Positions 59,558-64,000 of a stretch of 64,000 nucleotides of DNA are shown here, in pieces (position 1 is the first letter of the stretch; every line of letters starts with the position of its first letter). The translations under genes and the position numbers were made by a program. This DNA comes from Amyloporia xantha (taxonomy: Eukaryota > Basidiomycota > Agaricomycetes > Polyporales > Adustoporiaceae), in the NCBI GenBank assembly GCA_036971615.1, contig JAYKKR010000002.1, positions 2,294,001-2,358,000 of the forward strand. Direction: 5' to 3'. Below the pieces are notes generated by a model. The model worked only from the letters and a program-made list of their open reading frames with translations, made no database searches and was not told where the DNA came from.

Positions 59558-60406
59558 TTGTGCATGATGTCTGTGAATTTCACCCAATCCTGCTCGGCAT
59601 ATATTTATCAATCTCTGATGCCTGCCAGGATTGAACGCCTTCGCTCATTATATCGGTCTTGCGTACACGTTCATGGCTACGGGAAATACTTTGGATACAC
59701 CAGATTGCCAAACCAGCAATGTGGTGTGTGTATTGCACCAGCGTCTCTGACTGTCAAGGAATAAACATCATATTATAGCATCGCGCGCGCTGTGAATACC
59801 GTTTCATTTAGCAGAGCATCGACCGACATGCAACTCAAGCGCAGGACTACAAAGCTGCCAGGGTGAAAGTGAACTCTTAATATGCCTAAAGTTTTTGCTC
59901 TGACTATATTATATACGCCTCGTAGCTATCACCGTACATACTGTCCACATAGGGCGCTGCCCTCGCAAACAATAAATGGAGACAAAATAAAATAAGATCG
60001 GTTAGCACGACAAAGACAGAGTGAGAAGCAGCAGCACAAAAGAATAATATGAAGGGATACATGTGTCAGAGTGCACAAGACTAGTGCTCCTGTTATGCGA
60101 ATACTCCTGTAATGTCTACAGACCATGTTTCAGCTACACATGCGAGTTCGGTACTATCATAGGGCTCTTACAAGCGAGATCACAACCACGCATAAGGGAC
60201 TACCGATAACACTTTTCATGGTTTTCCTCTACATAATGAACCGCAGTCAAATGATTTCTACGACGCCCTTTGGCAGCATTTCTGTCGTCAAGATTACAAA
60301 GATAATACAATATGAAACAAACGAACACGTCGCCAACACTGCGGTGATGCTGCACACATGTGAAGCGTCGCTTAACTGAATAGAAACCAATCGTTTCCAC
60401 CGCTTC
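59558..60406. other. Intergenic region without identifiable gene
   Basis: About 850 bp between convergent genes. It is A/T-rich in parts (59890-60070) with only short open frames that lack coding character. No RNA gene or repeat recognised. Confidence 0.5.
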
Positions 60407-62801
60407 CTATATCGTGTATCTGGAATTGAACGGTTCGATCAGCAAATCCCGCAAGTACGTGAATAGGGTCGAGGTTGTGTGACGGGTCATACAGAGAGAC
60501 AGTGACATACCGGTAAAGGGGAGACTGATCGCCCATTTCACGAAACTCTTCAATCTTATCTCCGGTTATGCCCTCCTTCATGCAGCGTTCTGTTTTCTTC
60601 CTGTTCAACCGGGAGAATTCGAACATCCCGATAATACTGAGGACCGAGCTTATGCGAGAAACAATTTGTCAGTAGACCATTCTCAGTGATGGGTAAGAGG
60701 ACAGCCCGGAAAGACTTACGCAACACATAGACAAGCGATGTCAGTAGCGTGACCTGGATGATACCTGGGGCTGTCTTGCGGCCGATATATGAAGGATGAA
60801 GCGATGCTGTTAAACAAGCCGGTCCCACCACGTTAGTAACTCATTGCGATGAGAAGATGGAAGATGATAGTGACCCTCCGAGGTTTCCTATGCCTATGAC
60901 CATGGCGATCACGACGCCACGTTTGACGTCGCCGCCCATATTGCCTCCCGTCCATGCGAACATGCAGGCCACGGCTGGGAACAGCCCGCACGAAGCGATG
61001 ACCGTCCCAACATAGCCAACTACCGGGGTCGTCGTGGCAAACAGCATCACGTATCCAATGATCGCGAGGACGGAACCCCCCAACACGAACGGCCCTCGTA
61101 CATTGAGACGGTCTGAGAGCATACCGGACACAATGGTGAAAACACATCCAGCAACGTAGGGCGGAACAGAAAGCAGCTGGGCATGCGAATCAGAATAGCC
61201 GAGGCCAGCTATAATTGTCGGTAGGAACAGAGCGAACGCATACGTCGGTATAACTATGCTGATAAGAATGTCACATAAAATCGATGTAGATGTGCACATA
61301 GAGTAGACATACAACAGATAGATGCCAACCAAAAGGTAGGACCGAGGGTCTCGGAGAGCTTGGAACAAGAATTTCCACTTGAATGTCTTCGACGAACCGG
61401 CCATGTCTGATCTGATCGTTTGAACCAGCCAATCCTTCTCCTTGGCAGTAAGGAATGAGGCTGTCTCCGGGTACTGCATAAATGACTAGGAATGAATATC
61501 AGGGTGGAGGCCTACAAGGTAAAATACGCACGTCGTACATGAAGAAATACGAGAAGACAGCAACGACGACGGTCACTAGCAAAGCCTGTTAACGAGGTCG
61601 CTTCTTAGGATTCTCTTACTGCTACTCACGTAGTCCTTCCAGTAGAAACTGCAGTTGTCGAAGAAGGTTAGGAAATCAAAAAGACAGCGACAAGGCACTC
61701 ACAATCCAAGACCAGCCGTGCAGCCCCCCAACACTAAACCACGACTGAGATAAATCCGCGAAGCGGTTGGGTAGACCTCCAAACTTACCCGTTCATCTTC
61801 TCGATACCAAACGCAAGAATCCCACCGAATGCACCTGCCGACAAGTTCGTCAGAATTGTCTAAAGATTTTCGACGAGCAGTCTCACCAGCGACAGTGGCT
61901 GCGGTCAGGAACAGCGACAAGCGTTGTGCTTGAGCTGCTCTAGGGTACCAGAGGCAAAGGTAGAACGTAACTCCGGGGACAAGCCCAGACTAGAAGACAT
62001 GAGTCAGCGAATGAGGTCAACTAGAAAGCTATAGATTACCTCCGTTATTCCCAAGAATATACGAGCACTGGAAGAGGTCTGTCAGTATCCCAGTTGCCAG
62101 TCACACAATGTGCATACGCCAGTAGCCCGGAGAAATCCTTGACAAAAGCCATGGACAACATAACGATTCCCCAGAAAAACATGATCAATGGTACTAGTGA
62201 GAGGATTAGTATTAGTGAGACGCATCGAGTTTGAAAATGCTTTGAACTAACTCCAGCGTGAAGGCTTAAGAAACTTCATAGCCATATTCCTGACAAATGA
62301 AAATTAAGCTGTTCGATTTTGAAGTTTATCAAGTGTCGTGACGCACGAGGGTACTTCGAAAAAGCAGTACGGGATCTGACAAGAGGAAATGGTTGAATTT
62401 CGTGCACGATTTAGAAATTTGGAATGTCTACATACGAAGAATATGGCGGAACATAGGTTGTATTGAAGACCGGTGAGATGCAAGTCCTCGGTCAGACCAG
62501 CGACTTTCGCATTTCCTGCAGAACGTGTATAAATGAGATGGATGTGCATGAAGATGATGTCCTCGAGTCCAATATACCAATGTTTGTGCGGTCCCTGACA
62601 ACAGAGGCATTCAGATAGGTAGATCTACCCAAGAACCCATCGATGTACTTACAAAAACGATAAAAGGTACAACAACGACACAAACGGGAGGAGATGCCAG
62701 TCAAGCTTACGGAGGATCCGACGGCGGTCGATTGCCAGAGACTCGGAGGAAAGGGATGGGGAATCAAGAGGAGAGACCTTTTCCTCAGCCGTGTTCGACA
62801 T
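60407..62801 (-). CDS. MFS transporter, allantoate permease (anion:cation symporter) family
   Basis: The product is a plasma-membrane symporter of the Dal5/Tna1 type, a family carrying allantoate, nicotinate, pantothenate, biotin and other organic anions; the substrate cannot be told from sequence. The start is MSNTAEEKVSPLDSPSLSSE. Membrane span 1 begins LDWHLLPFVSLLYLLSFL and leads through an intron into DRTNIGNAKVAGLTEDLHLT, the family signature. Later exons give VPLIMFFWGIVMLSMAFVKD, ARIFLGITESGLVPGVTFYL, CLWYPRAAQAQRLSLFLTAA, IVIPTYAFALFLPTIIAGLG, YSDSHAQLLSVPPYVAGCVF and VKRGVVIAMVIGIGNLGG. The C-terminus is EEFREMGDQSPLYR; a last 91-nt or so intron then gives YTI and a TAG at 60407, matching the usual RYT-type end. 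About ten short introns; roughly 490 residues. Confidence 0.9.
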
Positions 62802-64000
62802 AGTGGACTACTGCAAGTCAACCAACTTGGAGCGGACAGGCGGCCAGGACCCCTGATAATTGAAGGGAAGCCAGGGTACCCAGCGCAATTATAAGAAGGC
62901 TTGATGCTGGCCATGGACAAATTTGGAACAAGATGATTCGAATGACAAGCTCATCGAATGGAAGATCGTTGGGGTCCAGCCGTTCCGAGACATACTGAAT
63001 CGTTTGGCGTCTGCAGTAAGCACATCTGCTCCCGAATCAGCTCACCGAGCGTTGACCGATGTGGGAGTCAGTTCGGCACGAGTGACCACACTTACTCTTT
63101 TTGTTGCCATTGGTGCCTATGTTATTTGCAAATGAGAGCGAGGTCGAGAAGGTTTGACTTTAATGGTGATGAGCCTATCCACAAGACTGGACCTTGGTGC
63201 CAGTTCTATAGTTACCACGCCACAAAGCAGACTGCATGGGGCTGCTACCGTTACGTACATTGCCCCTGTCCACGAGGACGACCTAAGATTAATCATCTCA
63301 AGATGGCCGCGACAGGGATTTCCGAATCTATAAGTACGTTTAAGTTCGGCGGCGAATTCAGAGAAGCGTAAGCACCGCGCAGCGCCTGGTGAGGCTTGGC
63401 GAGAATGCCAAGAGATTTCTCGGAGGTAATGCTGTGGATGTTTGACTGGGTGGTTGAGATATAGCTAAACTGACGTCTCCGGCATGGTACATTGGCTCAG
63501 TCATGGTGGCACGTACCAGTCCCGGCAGATGTTCAGATGATCTTACCAAGTTGGGAGGCATATTTTCGGCTGGGAGATAGCGAGCAGTTTTCAGAACTAG
63601 GGTACCCTCAGTATAAGGTTAAGGTTCAACGTGACGGCATTTGCGGTCGACCACTGTGGTAGTCACGTATTGACAGTTATCATAAGTTCAATCTATTTCC
63701 GAGTCAGTGCACCGCGTTCTGCTAGACCTTGTGTATTAGTCTCGTTTCCACACAGCTTCCACGGGAGGCATCGATTTTGTCAGTGTACCGGTGCTTTTTC
63801 AGAGATTCAAAATTTCCATACATGGGTGGATGGTACCTACTAGAATGCAGTGTGCAGCACAGTGGCGCGTCTCTTTGCCATCTCCTTCTGACCCTGGAAA
63901 GGAAGCCACCCCAAATCTCGCAGCTTTGTGCGCGAGAAATATGGAGGGGGGTGTGAAGAGAGGCGGGTCTCCGCTCCTTATTGTGCACGGTAGCCTACAT
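62802..64000. other. Right-hand end without supported gene
   Basis: The first part holds the MFS transporter promoter. Plus-strand frames exist at 62923-63135 (70 codons, ending in the hydrophobic TTLTLFVAIGAYVICK) and 62958-63371 (137 codons), and both strands are open near 63722-63988. None shows a family pattern or a convincing splice chain. A gene continuing beyond the window cannot be excluded. Confidence 0.4.

Noticed and set aside
62958..63371. Plus-strand open frame of 137 codons
   Set aside because: There is no family pattern, Cys/His/Arg content looks random, and it overlaps another frame of equal quality; not called as a gene.

Overview
The window is nuclear DNA from a filamentous basidiomycete, almost certainly an Agaricomycete. 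It carries about 20 gene models packed tightly on both strands. Nearly all are cut by short GT-AG introns, mostly 47-85 nt, often with a CTAAC-like branch site. Every recognisable protein is a eukaryotic housekeeping protein with fungal features. There is no bacterial, viral or plasmid material and no RNA gene I can support.

Layout. 1-9.9 kb: the 3' part of ATG9 (autophagy scramblase), an EH-domain Irs4/Tax4 homologue, an Iml2/TTC39 protein, dephospho-CoA kinase and the mRNA-decapping/translation regulator Scd6/LSM14. 10-22.3 kb: an arrestin-like trafficking adaptor with a repeated charged tail, heat shock factor, COG6 (Golgi tethering), Coa1 (cytochrome oxidase assembly) and the pyruvate dehydrogenase E1-alpha subunit. 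22.8-26.4 kb: an Ecm15/UPF0045 thiamine-binding-like protein with a 5-nt microexon, divergent from the armadillo protein Gid5/ARMC8 of the GID ubiquitin ligase. 26.5-42.2 kb: a maintenance-type DNA methyltransferase (DNMT1 type) head-to-head with MCM7, then the kexin protease KEX2 and the telomere protein POT1. 42.4-53.2 kb: Tap42, the Rab GTPase Ypt6/Ryh1, methylenetetrahydrofolate reductase, an unrecognised membrane protein and Enhancer of polycomb-like EPL1. 53.2-55.3 kb: a gene-poor stretch holding a roughly 600-bp foldback (MITE-like) element. 55.3-62.8 kb: the CreC WD40 protein head-to-head with branched-chain ketoacid dehydrogenase E1-beta, a perfect 27-bp inverted repeat, and an allantoate-permease-family MFS transporter. 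62.8-64 kb: nothing I can call.

The genes do not form a pathway cluster; this is ordinary conserved fungal gene order. The features worth attention are below gene level. (i) Two introns of the Scd6 gene share a roughly 90-nt homologous core at the same relative position, which is introner-like. (ii) A CpG desert of about 3.5 kb covers the catalytic and BAH part of the DNA methyltransferase gene and the 3' end of its neighbour, the signature of long-term germline CpG methylation on the methyltransferase's own gene. (iii) The foldback element's two arms differ largely by CpG-to-CpA/TpG changes. (iv) There is a 5-nt microexon. (v) POT1 has an extra N-terminal domain and a long disordered linker. 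Exon boundaries were set by hand from reading frame, splice signals and family similarity. Outer limits are firmer than every internal junction.
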